Of a stretch of DNA of 64,000 nucleotides, positions 34,121-45,622 are shown piece by piece. This DNA is from Caballeronia catudaia. GTDB taxonomy: Bacteria > Pseudomonadota > Gammaproteobacteria > Burkholderiales > Burkholderiaceae. Numbering within the stretch: the stretch's first letter is position 1; every line of letters begins with the position of its first letter. A program made the position numbers and the translations under genes. The notes beneath the pieces are model-generated. The model was given only the letters and a program-made list of their open reading frames with translations, ran no database searches and was not told where the DNA came from. The DNA lies in contig NZ_FCOF02000006.1 of the NCBI RefSeq assembly GCF_001544755.2, forward strand, positions 62,001 through 126,000. Reading direction: 5' to 3'.

Positions 34121-37100
34121 TCAATGTCCTTCCTTGCCTTGTTGCGCGCGCCGCTGTTCCTCGTACCGCGCGAGCGCCGTCGCAGCGTCTTCCTTGTCGC
34201 CGCCGAAGTGCGCGCGCACGACGACGAAGAACATCGGCACCATGAAGATCGCGAGGAAGGTCGCGGTCACCATGCCGCCGATCACGCCGGTGCCGATCGC
34301 GTGCTGGCTCGCCGAACCCGCGCCGTTGCTGATCGCGAGCGGCATCGTGCCGAGAATGAACGCGAGCGAGGTCATCAGGATCGGGCGCAGACGCAGGCGC
34401 GCCGCTTCCATCGCCGCCTCGATCGGCCCCATCTTTTGCGATATCTGCAAGTCGCGCGCGAACTCGACGATCAGAATCGCGTTCTTTGCCGATAGCCCGA
34501 CCGTCGTCAGCAGGCCGACCTGGAAGAACACGTCGTTTTCCAGACCGCGCATCGACACGGCGAGCAGCGCGCCGAGCACGCCGAGCGGCACGACCATGAT
34601 CACGGAGAACGGAATCGACCAGCTCTCGTACAGCGCCGCCAGACACAGGAACACGACGAGGATCGAGATGCCGTAGAGAATCGGCGCCTGCGAGCCGGAC
34701 TGGATCTGCTGATACGACAGCCCCGTCCATTCGTAGCCGATGCCCTGCGGCAGCTTCGCCGCGAGCGCTTCCATCGCGGTCATCGCCTGGCCGGTCGATT
34801 TGCCCGGCGCCGCGACGCCCTGGATTTCGATCGCCGAAAGACCGTTGTAGCGCTCGAGCTTCGGCGAACCGTAGCTCCATTCGCCGGTCGCGAACGACGA
34901 GAACGGCACCATCGATCCCGAGGTATTGCGCACGTACCAGTTGTTGATGTTTTCCGGCGACATGCGGAACGGCGCGTCGCTCTGCATGTACACCTTCTTG
35001 ATCCGGCTGTCTGTATCGAGAAAGTTGTTCACATACTTCGACGCCCACGCGATCGAGAACGTCTGGTCGATCGTCGACGGATCCACACCCTGCGACTGCG
35101 CCTTCTCGCGGTCGATGTTCACCTTGAACTGCGCGGTGTCGTTCAGGCCGTTCGGACGCACCTGCGCGAGCGACGGGTCTTTCGCGGCCATGCCGAGCAG
35201 CATCGCGCGCGCCTCCATGAGCTTCTCGTGACCCAGGCCCGCACGGTCCTGAAGTTCGAAGTCGAAGCCCGAGGCGGTGCCGAGTTCGGGGATCGACGGC
35301 GGGTTGATCGGAAACACGAGCGCGTTCTTGTAACCCGCGAAGTGACCGTAGGTGCGGCCCACCAGCGCCGCCACCTTCTCGTCCGCCTTCGTGCGCTTGT
35401 CGAAGTCCTTCATCCGCACGAACACGAGGCCCGAGTTCTGGCCGCGTCCCGCGTAGCTATAGCCGTTCACCGTGAATACGGAATCGACGACGGCGCTTTC
35501 CTTCTTCAGCAGGTAGTCCGACACATCGTCCAGCGCGCGCTGCGTCATTTCCTGCGTGGACCCGGCGGGCGTCGACACGAGCACGAACATCGTGCCCTGA
35601 TCCTCGTCGGGCAGGAACGCCTTCGGCAAGCGGTTGAACAGCATGCCGACGCCGACGATGATCACGAGATAGACAATCAGGAAGCGTCCCGAGCGCCTGA
35701 GCACATGCGCGACGCCGCTGTGATACTTCTCCTGGCTCTTCGCGAAAGTACGGTTGAACCAGCCGAAGAAGCCCGTCTTCTTCTCCTCGTGGCCCTTCGG
35801 CAGCGGCTTGAGCAAGGTCGCGCACAGCGCCGGTGTCAGGACCATCGCGGTGAAGACCGAAAGGCCCATTGCCGAGACGATGGTGAGCGAAAACTGCCGG
35901 TAGATCGCGCCGACCGATCCGCCCGTGAACGCGACCGGCACGAACACCGCCGCGAGCACGAGCGCAACACCGATGAGCGCGCCGGTGATCTGCTCCATCG
36001 CCTTGCGGGTCGCCTCTTTGGGCGACAAGCCCTCCTCGCTCATCACCCGCTCGACGTTCTCCACGACCACGATCGCGTCGTCCACGAGAAGGCCGATTGC
36101 GAGCACGAGGCCGAACATCGACAGCGTGTTGATCGAGAAGCCGACCGCCCCCATGATCGCGAACGTGCCAAGCAGCACGACCGGCACGGCGATGGTCGGG
36201 ATCAGCGTCGCCCGCAGGTTCTGCAGGAACAGATACATCACGAGGAACACGAGCACGATCGCTTCGAACAGCGTCACCGCCACGTCGGAGATCGACTGCT
36301 TCACGAAGGGTGTCGTGTCGTACGGATACTTCACGACGAGACCATGCGGGAAGTACTTCGAGAGCTCCGCCACCTTCGCGCGCACCGCATTGGAGGTCGC
36401 GAGCGCGTTCGCGCCGGTCGCGAGCTGAATGCCGAAGCCGGCGGCAGGCTTGCCGTTGTACTGCGTCACGAAGTTGAAGTTCTCGCCGGCGAGATCGATG
36501 CGCGCCACATCCCTGATGCGCACCTGCGAGCCATCCTGGTTCACCTTCAGCAGCACGTTGCCGAACTGCTCCGGCGTGCGCAAGAGGGTCGCCTCGGTGA
36601 TGGTCGCCTGCATCGACTGGCCCGGCACCGCGGGCGTGCCGCCCAACTGGCCGGCCGCGACCTGCACGTTCTGCTGTTGCAGCGCGTTCTGCACGTCGAT
36701 CGGCGTGAGGTTGAACTTGTTCAGCTTGTTCGGATCGAGCCAGACGCGCATCGCGTATTGCGAGCCGAACAGCGTCACCGTGCCGACCCCGTTCAGGCGG
36801 CTGATCGGGTCCTGGACGTTCGACGCCACGTAGTTGGCGAGGTCGTCGCGGCTCATGCTGCCGTCCTCGGACACGAACGCCAGCACGAGCAGGAAGCTGC
36901 TGCTCGACTTCGCCACGGTGATACCCAACTGCTGCACCACTTGCGGCAGGTTCGGCGTCGCCAGTTGCAGCTTGTTCTGCACCTGCACCTGCGCGATATC
37001 CGCGTTGGTGCCGGCCGAGAAAGTCAGCGTGACGGTCGCGGTGCCGGTGTCATCGGAGGTGGAGGACAGATAGAGCAGGTGATCCAGGCCGCTCATTTGC

Positions 37101-37300
37101 TGCTCGATCACCTGCGTGACGGTGTTTTCCACCGTCTGCGCCGAAGCGCCCGGATAGTTGGCGGTGATCGAGATGGCGGGCGGTGCGATGGTCGGATACT
37201 GCGCGACCGGCAGCGACGTCACCGAAGCGAGGCCCGCCAGCATCATGATGATGGCGATCACCCACGCGAAAATGGGGCGATCGATAAAAAATTTAGCCAT
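34121..37300 (-). CDS. RND multidrug efflux pump, HAE-1 family, system 1
   Basis: This 1059-residue AcrB/MexB-type inner-membrane proton antiporter has two repeats of six transmembrane helices plus large periplasmic loops. The proton-relay Asp pair is seen in [18 protein letters not shown] near residue 407, [14 protein letters not shown] is the family N-terminus, and [21 protein letters not shown] lies near residue 930. It expels hydrophobic and amphiphilic compounds. The middle gene of an adaptor-pump-factor operon, it is strongly similar throughout to the pump at 40653-43838, pointing to tandem duplication. Substrate range is unknown. Confidence 0.96.
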   Translation of the reverse strand: MAKFFIDRPIFAWVIAIIMMLAGLASVTSLPVAQYPTIAPPAISITANYPGASAQTVENTVTQVIEQQMSGLDHLLYLSSTSDDTGTATVTLTFSAGTNADIAQVQVQNKLQLATPNLPQVVQQLGITVAKSSSSFLLVLAFVSEDGSMSRDDLANYVASNVQDPISRLNGVGTVTLFGSQYAMRVWLDPNKLNKFNLTPIDVQNALQQQNVQVAAGQLGGTPAVPGQSMQATITEATLLRTPEQFGNVLLKVNQDGSQVRIRDVARIDLAGENFNFVTQYNGKPAAGFGIQLATGANALATSNAVRAKVAELSKYFPHGLVVKYPYDTTPFVKQSISDVAVTLFEAIVLVFLVMYLFLQNLRATLIPTIAVPVVLLGTFAIMGAVGFSINTLSMFGLVLAIGLLVDDAIVVVENVERVMSEEGLSPKEATRKAMEQITGALIGVALVLAAVFVPVAFTGGSVGAIYRQFSLTIVSAMGLSVFTAMVLTPALCATLLKPLPKGHEEKKTGFFGWFNRTFAKSQEKYHSGVAHVLRRSGRFLIVYLVIIVGVGMLFNRLPKAFLPDEDQGTMFVLVSTPAGSTQEMTQRALDDVSDYLLKKESAVVDSVFTVNGYSYAGRGQNSGLVFVRMKDFDKRTKADEKVAALVGRTYGHFAGYKNALVFPINPPSIPELGTASGFDFELQDRAGLGHEKLMEARAMLLGMAAKDPSLAQVRPNGLNDTAQFKVNIDREKAQSQGVDPSTIDQTFSIAWASKYVNNFLDTDSRIKKVYMQSDAPFRMSPENINNWYVRNTSGSMVPFSSFATGEWSYGSPKLERYNGLSAIEIQGVAAPGKSTGQAMTAMEALAAKLPQGIGYEWTGLSYQQIQSGSQAPILYGISILVVFLCLAALYESWSIPFSVIMVVPLGVLGALLAVSMRGLENDVFFQVGLLTTVGLSAKNAILIVEFARDLQISQKMGPIEAAMEAARLRLRPILMTSLAFILGTMPLAISNGAGSASQHAIGTGVIGGMVTATFLAIFMVPMFFVVVRAHFGGDKEDAATALARYEEQRRAQQGKEGH

Positions 37301-37317
37301 GAGGCGTACTCCCCTCC

Positions 37318-38529
37318 TTACGCGCCGGCGGCGGAGGCGGCCTGCGCACCCGACGCCTGAGCCGCCGCCGTTGCCGGAGCGGCAGGCGCAGCGGGCAGAT
37401 GCGCGGGCACCGCCTTCACCGGCATGCCCGGCCGCACCTTGTCGATGCCCTCGACGATCACGCGGTCACCCGGATTCAGGCCGCTGTCGACGACCCAGTT
37501 CTGGCCATAGGTGCCCGAGGTCACGAGCGGACGCATCGCCACCTTGCCGTCCTTGTCGACGACCATCGCGAGCGCCGTGCCCTTCTGGTCGTGCGTCACG
37601 CCCTGCACCGGCACGACGAGCGCTTCCGGATTCACCCCTTCCTCGATGTGCGCGCGCACGAACATGCCCGGCAGGAGGACACGGTCCGCGTTGCGGAAGA
37701 TCGCCCGCACGGTGACGGAGCCGGTGGACTTGTCCACGGTCACATCGCTGAATTGCAGCTTGCCCTGCTCGGAATAGACGCGGCCGTCCTCGAGAATCAG
37801 CGTGACCTTCGCGGCGTTCGGGCCGTTCGTCGACAGACGCCCTTCCTGGATCTGACGCCGCAGCTTCAGACCGTCGAGGCTCGATTGCGTGAGATCGACA
37901 TACATCGGATCGAGTTGCTGCACGGTGACCATCAGCGTGGCCTGCGCGCCCTGCACGTAAGCGCCCGGCGTCACCTGCGAGATGCCCGCCTGGCCCGTCA
38001 CGGGAGACGTCACGTCGGTGTAGCCGAGATTGATCTGCGCGGTGTCGATCGCGGCCTTGGCCGATGCGACGTCGGCTTCGGCCTGGCCCATCGCCGCGAC
38101 CGCGTTGTCGTAGTCCTGCTTGCTGACCGCGTTCGACGCGACCAGCACCTTGTAACGCTCCGCCTGCGCGGTCGTCGAAAGCAGATTGGCGTGCGCTTTC
38201 GCGTACGACGCCTTCGCGGTGTTCAACTGCGCGATGAACGGCGCGGGGTCGATCTTGTACAGACGCTGGCCTTGCTTGACGACGCTGCCCTCGGTGAACT
38301 CGCGGCGCAGCACGATGCCATCGACGCGCGCGCGCACCTGCGCATCGAGGAACGCGCTCGTGCGGCCCGTCAGTTCCGCGGTGACCGGCACGGCGGCCGG
38401 TTGAAGTGTGACGACGCCGACTTCCGGCGTGTGTTGCGCCATCGGGGGATGCTTCTCCCCGCAGCCCGCCGCAAGCAGGGCGGCCGCCGTGACACCGACG
38501 AGGCGGTATGGAATCCGTTTGAGATACAT
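37318..38529 (-). CDS. RND efflux periplasmic adaptor (MFP), system 1
   Basis: This 403-residue periplasmic lipoprotein adaptor has lipobox LLAAGC (Cys near 20), a beta-barrel/lipoyl start [21 protein letters not shown] and a coiled-coil hairpin of about 60 residues (residues 95-160). A lipoyl return, [13 protein letters not shown], and an Ala-rich C-terminal tail follow. It bridges pump and outer-membrane factor. The ATG at 38529 begins the signal peptide directly; an upstream ATG at 38715 would add 62 unrelated residues. It is the first gene of operon 1, which has no regulator gene next to it. Confidence 0.94.
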   Translation of the reverse strand: MYLKRIPYRLVGVTAAALLAAGCGEKHPPMAQHTPEVGVVTLQPAAVPVTAELTGRTSAFLDAQVRARVDGIVLRREFTEGSVVKQGQRLYKIDPAPFIAQLNTAKASYAKAHANLLSTTAQAERYKVLVASNAVSKQDYDNAVAAMGQAEADVASAKAAIDTAQINLGYTDVTSPVTGQAGISQVTPGAYVQGAQATLMVTVQQLDPMYVDLTQSSLDGLKLRRQIQEGRLSTNGPNAAKVTLILEDGRVYSEQGKLQFSDVTVDKSTGSVTVRAIFRNADRVLLPGMFVRAHIEEGVNPEALVVPVQGVTHDQKGTALAMVVDKDGKVAMRPLVTSGTYGQNWVVDSGLNPGDRVIVEGIDKVRPGMPVKAVPAHLPAAPAAPATAAAQASGAQAASAAGA

Positions 38530-39075
38530 GGGACGCAGACCTCCGTGATTACTGAAAATGAATGGCGTGCGGTCCTCGCGCTCATGGCGGGCCGCGCACG
38601 CGACGTGTTCTCGTGCGATGCGGGAAACAGATGGCGGCGCTGTCCGTACCGATGGGCCGGATGCGCGTCGTAAGTGGCTGATCGCCGCGTCGCATGGCAA
38701 GGCGCCGCCGGACATCCAGCGGAGTCATTTCCCTTCCGGGATGACAGCCCTTATTTTTTGGATACCTAAATTTAAGATTAGCCCTAGAGCGAAAATCATC
38801 GAGCCGGATGCAGCGACAACGAAAACGGCGTCTGGTCGATGCCTTGACCGGACTTCGTGACAAATTGTCTTTAAAGGACCGCTGGAGCGGGTCGCGCGAA
38901 ACCGGCTGACGATGATGGCCGAGACAAGCAGCCGATTATAGATACCACCCGCGATGAGGATGCCTAATCGACAGGCAGATGTGTGAAGATTTGATGGAGA
39001 TTAGAAGAAATGCAGCGCAGGCGCGCGCGATCGGGAACCGCGCTGCGAGCCCGCGCTCGATCGAAGCGCACATGT
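38530..39075. other. Promoter region of RND operon 1
   Basis: The gap between the adaptor of operon 1 and the terminator of operon 2 is about 545 bp. It contains AT-rich stretches (CCTAAATTTAAGATTAG at about 38765, and TGACAAATTGTCT at about 38858 with 4-bp GACA/TGTC arms) suitable for promoter or operator function. There is no recognisable gene. A regulator gene, usual for such operons, is missing here. Confidence 0.5.
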
Positions 39076-39102
39076 AAAAAAAGCCCGGCACGCGGCCGGG
39101 CT
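39076..39102 (-). terminator. Intrinsic terminator of RND operon 2
   Basis: AGCCCGGC (39082-39089) and GCCGGGCT (39095-39102) form an 8-bp stem; on the minus strand a seven-T tract follows. It lies about 22 bp after the outer-membrane factor stop and insulates operon 1 from operon 2. Confidence 0.92.
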
Positions 39103-39124
39103 CTCTACATCGCGTCGAGGCGGA

Positions 39125-40651
39125 TCAACTCGCCGCAGGCGCCGAGGCGGGCTGCGGCGCGCCTTGCGAGCCGTAGTCGACGGGCACATCCGCCGGGCGC
39201 GGGGCATCGCCCGAACGCTCGATCCATCCGCCGCCGAGAAACTGATACAGATCGACGAGGTTGGTCAGCCGGTTCAGGCGCGCCGTGATGAGCAACTGCT
39301 GCGCCTCGTAGAGCGCCGTCTGCGCGGTCAGCACGGAGAGATAGCTATCCACGCCGTTGCGATATCGCAGGTCCGACAGCTCCAGACGACGGCTCTGCGA
39401 ATTCACGAAGCGTTCGAGGGACTTGATCTGCTCATCGAAGGTGCCACGCGCGGCGAGACCATCGGCGACTTCGCGGAACGCGGTCTGGATCGCCTTCTCA
39501 TAATTGGCGATCTCGATGCGCTTCTGCACGTTCGCAAGATCGAGGTTGGCCTTGTTCTGGCCGCCCTCGAAGATCGGCACCGTGATTTGCGGCGCGAACG
39601 ACCACGCGGCCGACCCCGGCTTGAAGAGGCCGCCGAGCGTCGGCGACAGCGTGCCGAAGCTGCCCGTCAGCGACACGCGCGGGAAAAACGCCGCGCGCGC
39701 CGCGCCGATGTTCGCATTCGCGGCCAGCAGCGACTGCTCCGCCGCCGCGATGTCGGGACGGCGCGTGAGCAGCTCGGACGGCAGGCCCGCCGGAATGTCC
39801 GACAGCACGTTCTGCGTGTCGAGCGGCATGCCCGTCGGCAGATCGGCCGGCAACGGTTCGCCGACGAGCAGCACGAGCGCGTTCTCCGCCTGCGCGCGCA
39901 GACGCGACTGCGTTTGCAGATTCGCCTGCGCCTCTTCGACCACGCCTTCCGACTGACGCAGATCCAGTTCGGTGCCGGTGCCGTTATCGAACTGCAGCTT
40001 CGTGATACGGAACGACTCCTGCGCCGTCTTCAGCGTGTTCTGCGTGACGACGAGCTGATCGTCGAAAGCGATCATCGTCAGATACTGATCCGCCACCGAC
40101 GACACCAGCGCGATCTCCGCCGCCTTGCGCGATTCCGCCGTCGACAGATATTGCGCGAGCGCCTGATCCTTCAGGCTGCGGATGCGCCCGAAGAAGTCGA
40201 TTTCCCACGACGCGTTCAACCCGACCGAATACTGGTTCGAGATCGTCCGGTCGAGGAACGAAAGGTTCCTCGGCGTGCGCTGCTTGCTCTGCGACGCGGA
40301 CGCATCGAGCGTCGGGAACAGGCCCGCGCGCGTGATCTGATACTGCGCGCGCGCCGCCTCGACGTTGAGCACCGAGACGCGCAGGTCGCGGTTGTTCTTC
40401 AGCGCGAGCTCGACGATTCTTTGCAGGCGCGCATCGGCGAAAAAGTCGCGCCAGCCGATATCCGGCGCGCTCTGCCCGTTCGCGGTGCGGCCATTGCTCG
40501 CCGTCGACGACGCGTCCGGCTGGTGCGCGTACACGCCGCCTTCCGGAAACGTCTGCGTGACGGGCGCCGCCGGCTGCTCATACTTCGGCTGCAGCGTGCA
40601 GCCGGCGGCGAACAGGGCCACGGCGGCCGTGATCAAAGAGTGTTTAAGCAT
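39125..40651 (-). CDS. RND efflux outer-membrane factor (OprM/NodT family), system 2
   Basis: This 508-residue outer-membrane lipoprotein has signal peptide MLKHSLITAAVALFAAGC with the lipobox Cys at 18. The two TolC-like repeats contain GWRDFFADARLQRIVELALKNNRDLR and LTRRPDIAAAEQSLLAANANIGAARAAF. The start at 40651 sets the signal peptide at the N-terminus; an upstream ATG adds an implausible Arg-rich leader. It lies 1 bp after the pump gene. It shares motif after motif with the factor of system 1, with more divergence at the C-terminus. Confidence 0.94.
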   Translation of the reverse strand: MLKHSLITAAVALFAAGCTLQPKYEQPAAPVTQTFPEGGVYAHQPDASSTASNGRTANGQSAPDIGWRDFFADARLQRIVELALKNNRDLRVSVLNVEAARAQYQITRAGLFPTLDASASQSKQRTPRNLSFLDRTISNQYSVGLNASWEIDFFGRIRSLKDQALAQYLSTAESRKAAEIALVSSVADQYLTMIAFDDQLVVTQNTLKTAQESFRITKLQFDNGTGTELDLRQSEGVVEEAQANLQTQSRLRAQAENALVLLVGEPLPADLPTGMPLDTQNVLSDIPAGLPSELLTRRPDIAAAEQSLLAANANIGAARAAFFPRVSLTGSFGTLSPTLGGLFKPGSAAWSFAPQITVPIFEGGQNKANLDLANVQKRIEIANYEKAIQTAFREVADGLAARGTFDEQIKSLERFVNSQSRRLELSDLRYRNGVDSYLSVLTAQTALYEAQQLLITARLNRLTNLVDLYQFLGGGWIERSGDAPRPADVPVDYGSQGAPQPASAPAAS

Positions 40652-40652
40652 C

Positions 40653-43600
40653 TCAGTGTCCTTCCTTTTCGGACCCATTCTGCGAGCCGCCATGCGGACC
40701 TTCGAAATCGCCCGACGTACCCGGCGACGGCACATCCTTGCTCTTGCTGAACTTGCTGATAACGACGAAGAACATCGGAATCAGGAAGATGGCGAGGAAG
40801 GTCGCGGTCAACATGCCGCCGATCACGCCGGTGCCGATCGCGTGCTGGCTCGCCGAGCCCGCGCCGTTGCTGATCGCGAGCGGCAGCACGCCGAGAATGA
40901 ACGCGAGCGACGTCATCAGGATCGGGCGCAACCGCAGACGCGACGCTTCCATTGCCGCTTCGACCGTCGACATGCCCTGCATGCGCAGCTCGCGCGCGAA
41001 CTCCACGATCAGAATCGCGTTCTTCGCCGACAAGCCCACCGTCGTCAACAGGCCGACCTGGAAGAACACGTCGTTTTCCAGACCGCGCAGCGTGGCGGCG
41101 AGCAGCGCGCCCAGCACGCCGAGCGGCACGACCATGATCACCGAGAACGGAATCGACCAGCTTTCATACAGCGCCGCAAGACACAGGAACACGACGAGAA
41201 TCGAGATGCCGTACAGGATCGGCGCCTGCGAACCGGACTGGCGCTCCTGATACGACAAGCCCGTCCATTCGTAGCCGATGCCCGCGGGCAGCTTCGCCGC
41301 GATCGCTTCCATCGCGGTCATCGCCTGACCGGTCGACTTGCCGGGAGCCGCCGCGCCCTGGATTTCCACCGACGAGATGCCGTTGTAGCGCTCGAGCTTC
41401 GGCGAGCCGTAAATCCAGTTGCCGGTCGCGAACGCGCCGAACGGCACCATCGTTCCCGCGCCGTTGCGCACGTACCACTTCTCGAGGTCTTCCGGATTCA
41501 TGCGGAACCGTGCATCGCCCTGCACGTAGACCTTCTTGATCCGGTTGTCGACGTCGAGGAAGTTGTTCACGTACTGCGACGCCCATGCGACCGAGAACGT
41601 CTGGTCGATGTCCGACACCGATACGCCGAGCGCATTCGCCTTCTCGCGATCGATGTTCACCTTGAACTGCGGCGTGTCGTTCAGGCCGTTCGGCCGCACC
41701 TGCGCGAGCGTCGGGTCCTTCGCGGCCATGCCGAGCAGCATGTTGCGCGCTTCCATCAGCTTCGCGTGACCGACGCCCGAGCGGTCCTGCAGCTCGAAGT
41801 CGAAGCCCGCGGCGGTGCCGAGTTCCGGAATCGACGGCGGATTGACCGGGAAGATCAGCGCGTCCTTGTACGGCGCGAAATGCATGAACATCCGGCCGAC
41901 GAGGGCCTGCACCTTCTGGTCGCTGTGCTGGCGCTCCGCGTAGTCCTTCATCCGCACGAACACGAGACCGGAGTTCTGGCCGCGTCCCGCGAACGAGAAG
42001 CCGTTCACGGTAAACACCGATTCGACGATCGATTTCTGGTCGGTCAGCAGCCAGTCCTGCACGTCCTTGAGCACGTGCGCGGTGTATTCCTGCGTGGACC
42101 CGGGCGGCGCCTGCACGAGCACGAACATCGTGCCCTGGTCTTCATCGGGCAGGAAGGACTTCGGCAGACGCAGGAACAGCATGCCCACCGCGACGATCAC
42201 GACGATATAGATGATGAGCCATCGTCCCGAGCGCCGGATCACGTGCTGCACGCCCTTGTGATACTTGTCCTGGCTCTTGTTGAAGTTGCGGTTGAACCAG
42301 CCGAAGAAGCCCTTCTTCTCCGGCTCGTGCCCTTCCGGATGCGGCTTCAGGATCGTCGCGCACAGCGCCGGCGTGAGAATCAGCGCGACCATCACGGACA
42401 GCACCATCGCGGCGACGATCGTCAGCGAGAACTGCCGGTAGATCGCGCCGACCGAGCCGCCCGAGAACGCCACCGGCACGAACACCGCCGACAGCACGAG
42501 CGCCACGCCGATCAGCGCGCCGGTGATCTGGCCCATCGCTTTTCGTGTCGCTTCGCGCGGCGATAAATGCTCTTCCGACATCACCCGCTCGACGTTCTCG
42601 ACGACCACGATGGCATCGTCGACCAGGAGACCGATCGCCAGCACGAGGCCGAACATCGACAGCACGTTGATCGAGAAGCCCACCGCCGACATGATCGCGA
42701 ACGTGCCGAGCAGCACGACCGGCACCGCGATCGTCGGGATGATCGTCGCCCGCAGGTTCTGCAGGAACAGATACATCACGAGGAACACGAGCACGATACC
42801 TTCGATCAGCGTCTTGACCACTTCCTCGATCGACAGGCGCACGAACGGCGTCGTGTCATACGGGTACTTCACGACGAGACCGTTCGGGAAGTACTTCGAC
42901 AACTCGTCGATCTTGGCGCGGACCGCCTTCGCCGTGGCGAGCGCGTTCGCGCCCGTCGCGAGCTGGATACCGAAGCCGGCGGTAGGCTGGCCGTTGTACT
43001 TCGTGTCGAAGTTGTAGTTTTCGCCGCCGAGCTCGATTCTCGCGACATCCTTGAGGCGCACTTGCGAGCCGTCCCGATTCACCTTCAGCAGGATGTTGCC
43101 GAACTGCTCCGGCGTCTGCAGCAGCGTCGCCTCGGTGATGGTCGCCTGCAGCATCTGCCCCGGCACCGACGGCGTGCCGCCGAGCGAACCCGCCGCCACC
43201 TGCACGTTCTGATTGCTGATCGCCGTCTTCACGTCCACGGGCGTGAGCGCGTAGTTCGTGAGCTTGGTCGCGTCGAGCCAGATGCGCATGGCGTACTGCG
43301 AGCCGAACAAGGTCGTGGTGCCGACACCATCGAGACGCGAGAGCGGGTCCGCCACCTTCGACGCCACGTAGTTCGCGAGGTCGTACTTGCTCATGCTGCC
43401 GTCTTCGGACACGAACGCGAGCACGAGCAGGAAGCTCGAGCTCGACTTCGTGACCTTGGTGCCGAGCTGCTGCACGACCTGCGGCAAGAGCGGCGTGGCG
43501 AGCTGCAGCTTGTTCTGCACCTGCACCTGCGCGATGTCCGGATTCGTGCCGGCCGCGAACGTCAGCGTGACGGTGGCCGTGCCCGAGTCATCGGAGGTCG

Positions 43601-43838
43601 ACGAGAGATACAGCAAGTGATCGAGACCGGTCATCTGCTGCTCGATCACCTGCGTCACCGTGTTTTCCACGGTGCTCGCCGATGCGCCCGGATAGTTCGC
43701 GCTGATCTGGATCGCAGGCGGCGCGATCGTCGGATACTGCGAGACCGGCAGCGTGAAGATCGACGCCATCCCCGCGAGCATCAGGATGATCGCGATCACC
43801 CATGCGAAGATCGGTCGATCGATAAAAAACTTTGCCAT
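40653..43838 (-). CDS. RND multidrug efflux pump, HAE-1 family, system 2
   Basis: This 1061-residue AcrB/MexB-type pump keeps the proton-relay motif [18 protein letters not shown], the N-terminal [14 protein letters not shown] and the C-terminal [14 protein letters not shown]. The C-terminus carries a Ser/Gly/Lys-rich tail ([20 protein letters not shown]) absent from system 1. It is the middle gene of the operon whose adaptor gene faces the TetR regulator. The system resembles the BpeAB-OprB/AmrAB and TtgABC types, known for exporting macrolides, aminoglycosides or solvents; the exact spectrum cannot be read. Confidence 0.96.
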   Translation of the reverse strand: MAKFFIDRPIFAWVIAIILMLAGMASIFTLPVSQYPTIAPPAIQISANYPGASASTVENTVTQVIEQQMTGLDHLLYLSSTSDDSGTATVTLTFAAGTNPDIAQVQVQNKLQLATPLLPQVVQQLGTKVTKSSSSFLLVLAFVSEDGSMSKYDLANYVASKVADPLSRLDGVGTTTLFGSQYAMRIWLDATKLTNYALTPVDVKTAISNQNVQVAAGSLGGTPSVPGQMLQATITEATLLQTPEQFGNILLKVNRDGSQVRLKDVARIELGGENYNFDTKYNGQPTAGFGIQLATGANALATAKAVRAKIDELSKYFPNGLVVKYPYDTTPFVRLSIEEVVKTLIEGIVLVFLVMYLFLQNLRATIIPTIAVPVVLLGTFAIMSAVGFSINVLSMFGLVLAIGLLVDDAIVVVENVERVMSEEHLSPREATRKAMGQITGALIGVALVLSAVFVPVAFSGGSVGAIYRQFSLTIVAAMVLSVMVALILTPALCATILKPHPEGHEPEKKGFFGWFNRNFNKSQDKYHKGVQHVIRRSGRWLIIYIVVIVAVGMLFLRLPKSFLPDEDQGTMFVLVQAPPGSTQEYTAHVLKDVQDWLLTDQKSIVESVFTVNGFSFAGRGQNSGLVFVRMKDYAERQHSDQKVQALVGRMFMHFAPYKDALIFPVNPPSIPELGTAAGFDFELQDRSGVGHAKLMEARNMLLGMAAKDPTLAQVRPNGLNDTPQFKVNIDREKANALGVSVSDIDQTFSVAWASQYVNNFLDVDNRIKKVYVQGDARFRMNPEDLEKWYVRNGAGTMVPFGAFATGNWIYGSPKLERYNGISSVEIQGAAAPGKSTGQAMTAMEAIAAKLPAGIGYEWTGLSYQERQSGSQAPILYGISILVVFLCLAALYESWSIPFSVIMVVPLGVLGALLAATLRGLENDVFFQVGLLTTVGLSAKNAILIVEFARELRMQGMSTVEAAMEASRLRLRPILMTSLAFILGVLPLAISNGAGSASQHAIGTGVIGGMLTATFLAIFLIPMFFVVISKFSKSKDVPSPGTSGDFEGPHGGSQNGSEKEGH

Positions 43839-43853
43839 GTAACAGGCTCCCTT

Positions 43854-45158
43854 TTATTGCGCGCCCGAAGCGGCCGATGCGGGTTGTGCGCCGCTTGCGC
43901 CGCTCGTACCGCTCGTACCGCTTGCACCGCTTCCATTCGCCGCAGCCGGAGCCGCCGCCGCGCCCTGCGCGCCCGATGCGGCGCCCGGCGCCTGGGCAGC
44001 CTGCGCGTCCGAGGCGGGATACGGGAATTTCGCGGCGACCGGCTTCACCTGCATGCCGGGCTTCGCCTTGTCGACGCCGTTCACGATCACGCGGTCGCCC
44101 GCGTTCAGGCCGCTGTCGACCACCCAGTTGTTGCCGAAGGTGCCGCCCGTGACGAGCTGGCGGATCTCGACCTTGTCGTCCTTGCCCACGACGAGCGCCG
44201 TCGGCTGGCCCTTCTGATCGTGCGTGACGCCGATCTGCGGCACGACGAGCGCGCGGTCGTTCACGCCTTCCTGGATGCGCGCGCGCACGAACATGCCCGG
44301 CAGCAGCACGCGGTCCTTGTTCTGGAAGATCGCGCGGACCGTGACGGAGCCGGTGCTCTGGTCGACGCTCACGTCGGAGAACTGCAGCTTGCCCTGCTCG
44401 GTGTAAGTGCGGCCGTCTTCCAGCACGAGCGAGACCTTCGCGGCGTGAATGCCCTCGGTCTGCAGACGCCCTTCCTGAATCTGGCGGCGCAGCTTGAGGC
44501 CTTCGACGCTCGACTGCGTCAGATCGACGTAAATCGGGTCGAGCTGCTGCACGGTCGTGAGCAGGGTCGCCGCGCTCGCCTGCACGTACGCGCCGGGCGT
44601 GACCTGCGACAGACCCGTGCGGCCGGTGATAGGCGAGACGACGTCGGTGTAGCCGAGATTGATCTGCGCGGTATCGACGGCAGCCTTGCCAGCGGCGATA
44701 TCCGCGACGGCCTGACCTTGCGCGGCCACGGCGTTGTCGTAGTCCTGCTTCGACACGGCGTTCGCCGCGACGAGGATCTTGTAGCGCGACACGAGCGCGT
44801 TCTGCGACGCGACGTTCGCCTGCGCCTTCGCCAGCGACGCCTTCGCGTTGTTCAACTGCGCGATGTACGGCGCCGGATCGATCTTGTAGAGCCGCTGACC
44901 GGCCTTGACCTCGGCGCCTTCGGTAAACTCTCGGCGCTGCACGATGCCGTCGACCCGTGCACGCACTTGCGCGACGAGATACGCGCTGGTGCGGCCCGGC
45001 AAGTCGACTACGACCGGCACGCTCGTCGGCTGCACGGTGACGACGCCCACTTCGGGCGTTTGCGGCGGAGGTGCTGATTGTTTTTGCCCGCACGCTGCCA
45101 GAAACACGGCAGCCGTCGCGGCGGTGATTAAGCGGAGTGGAACCCGTTCGACGCGCAT
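43854..45158 (-). CDS. RND efflux periplasmic adaptor (MFP), system 2
   Basis: This 434-residue lipoprotein adaptor has lipobox VFLAAC (Cys near 22), the lipoyl segment [21 protein letters not shown], a coiled-coil hairpin, YTDVVSPITGRTGLSQV, and a C-terminal Ala/Gly/Ser-rich low-complexity tail of about 45 residues with SGTSGTSGASG repeats. The start at 45158 begins the signal sequence; a longer reading to 45290 is unlikely. It is the first gene of operon 2, divergent from the TetR gene across the AcrR-like operator. Confidence 0.94.
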   Translation of the reverse strand: MRVERVPLRLITAATAAVFLAACGQKQSAPPPQTPEVGVVTVQPTSVPVVVDLPGRTSAYLVAQVRARVDGIVQRREFTEGAEVKAGQRLYKIDPAPYIAQLNNAKASLAKAQANVASQNALVSRYKILVAANAVSKQDYDNAVAAQGQAVADIAAGKAAVDTAQINLGYTDVVSPITGRTGLSQVTPGAYVQASAATLLTTVQQLDPIYVDLTQSSVEGLKLRRQIQEGRLQTEGIHAAKVSLVLEDGRTYTEQGKLQFSDVSVDQSTGSVTVRAIFQNKDRVLLPGMFVRARIQEGVNDRALVVPQIGVTHDQKGQPTALVVGKDDKVEIRQLVTGGTFGNNWVVDSGLNAGDRVIVNGVDKAKPGMQVKPVAAKFPYPASDAQAAQAPGAASGAQGAAAAPAAANGSGASGTSGTSGASGAQPASAASGAQ

Positions 45159-45622
45159 GGAGCGACCTCTGTCTAAGACTGAGAGTGAAGTAAGTGCGCG
45201 GCCGCCTTCCCCGGGCGATGCCGCGCACAAAGCGTCGTAAAGACGCTGACCAAAAGCAGTGAGACCAGTGGCGCCAAGGCCGGCTTGCAACGGGCGCTTC
45301 CTTGTTTTTCACGCGACGCCTTCGAACGCCGCCGAAGACTGAAAACAGCCAGAAACATCGAAGAGCGGCCAGAACGGCCATCTCAAAAATAAGGCGCGCT
45401 GCACACCACGCCGCCGTTACAACTTGGGCTTACTGGTCGGTGGGTGGTATTGTATATACATTCACGAATGAATGTAAAAAACAAGCACAACCCGATCTTA
45501 CAGCGTGTTAGGCGAAATTCGCTTGAACATACAATCAATTAGACAGAATCTCGACGAAGGGAACGCCTTTCGCGCGTCGTCGGGGCGAGACATGCAGGAG
45601 AAGACGGCCACCGCCGCACGAT
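45159..45622. other. Divergent promoter region, RND operon 2/TetR
   Basis: This 464-bp region separates the adaptor gene from the TetR regulator. It includes the operator at 45453-45476 and AT-rich flanks (TGGTATTGTATATA before it, AATGTAAAAAACAAGC after it) that look like overlapping divergent promoters. The stretch 45180-45440 shows nothing recognisable. Confidence 0.65.
45453..45476. promoter_or_regulatory. AcrR/TtgR-like operator
   Basis: TACATTCA-CGAA-TGAATGTA (45457-45476) is a perfect 8-bp inverted repeat preceded by TATA. It closely follows the AcrR consensus, where TACATACATT and GAATGTATGTA half-sites face each other. Its position between the TetR gene and the divergent RND operon supports repression of both. 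Confidence 0.8.

Noticed and set aside
35228-45077. Very long open frames on the plus strand opposite the RND pumps (710, 733 and 836 codons)
   Set aside because: They are antisense shadows of high-GC coding sequence: highly Arg/His/Glu/Asp-rich translations with no domain features, fully overlapping well-supported pump genes.
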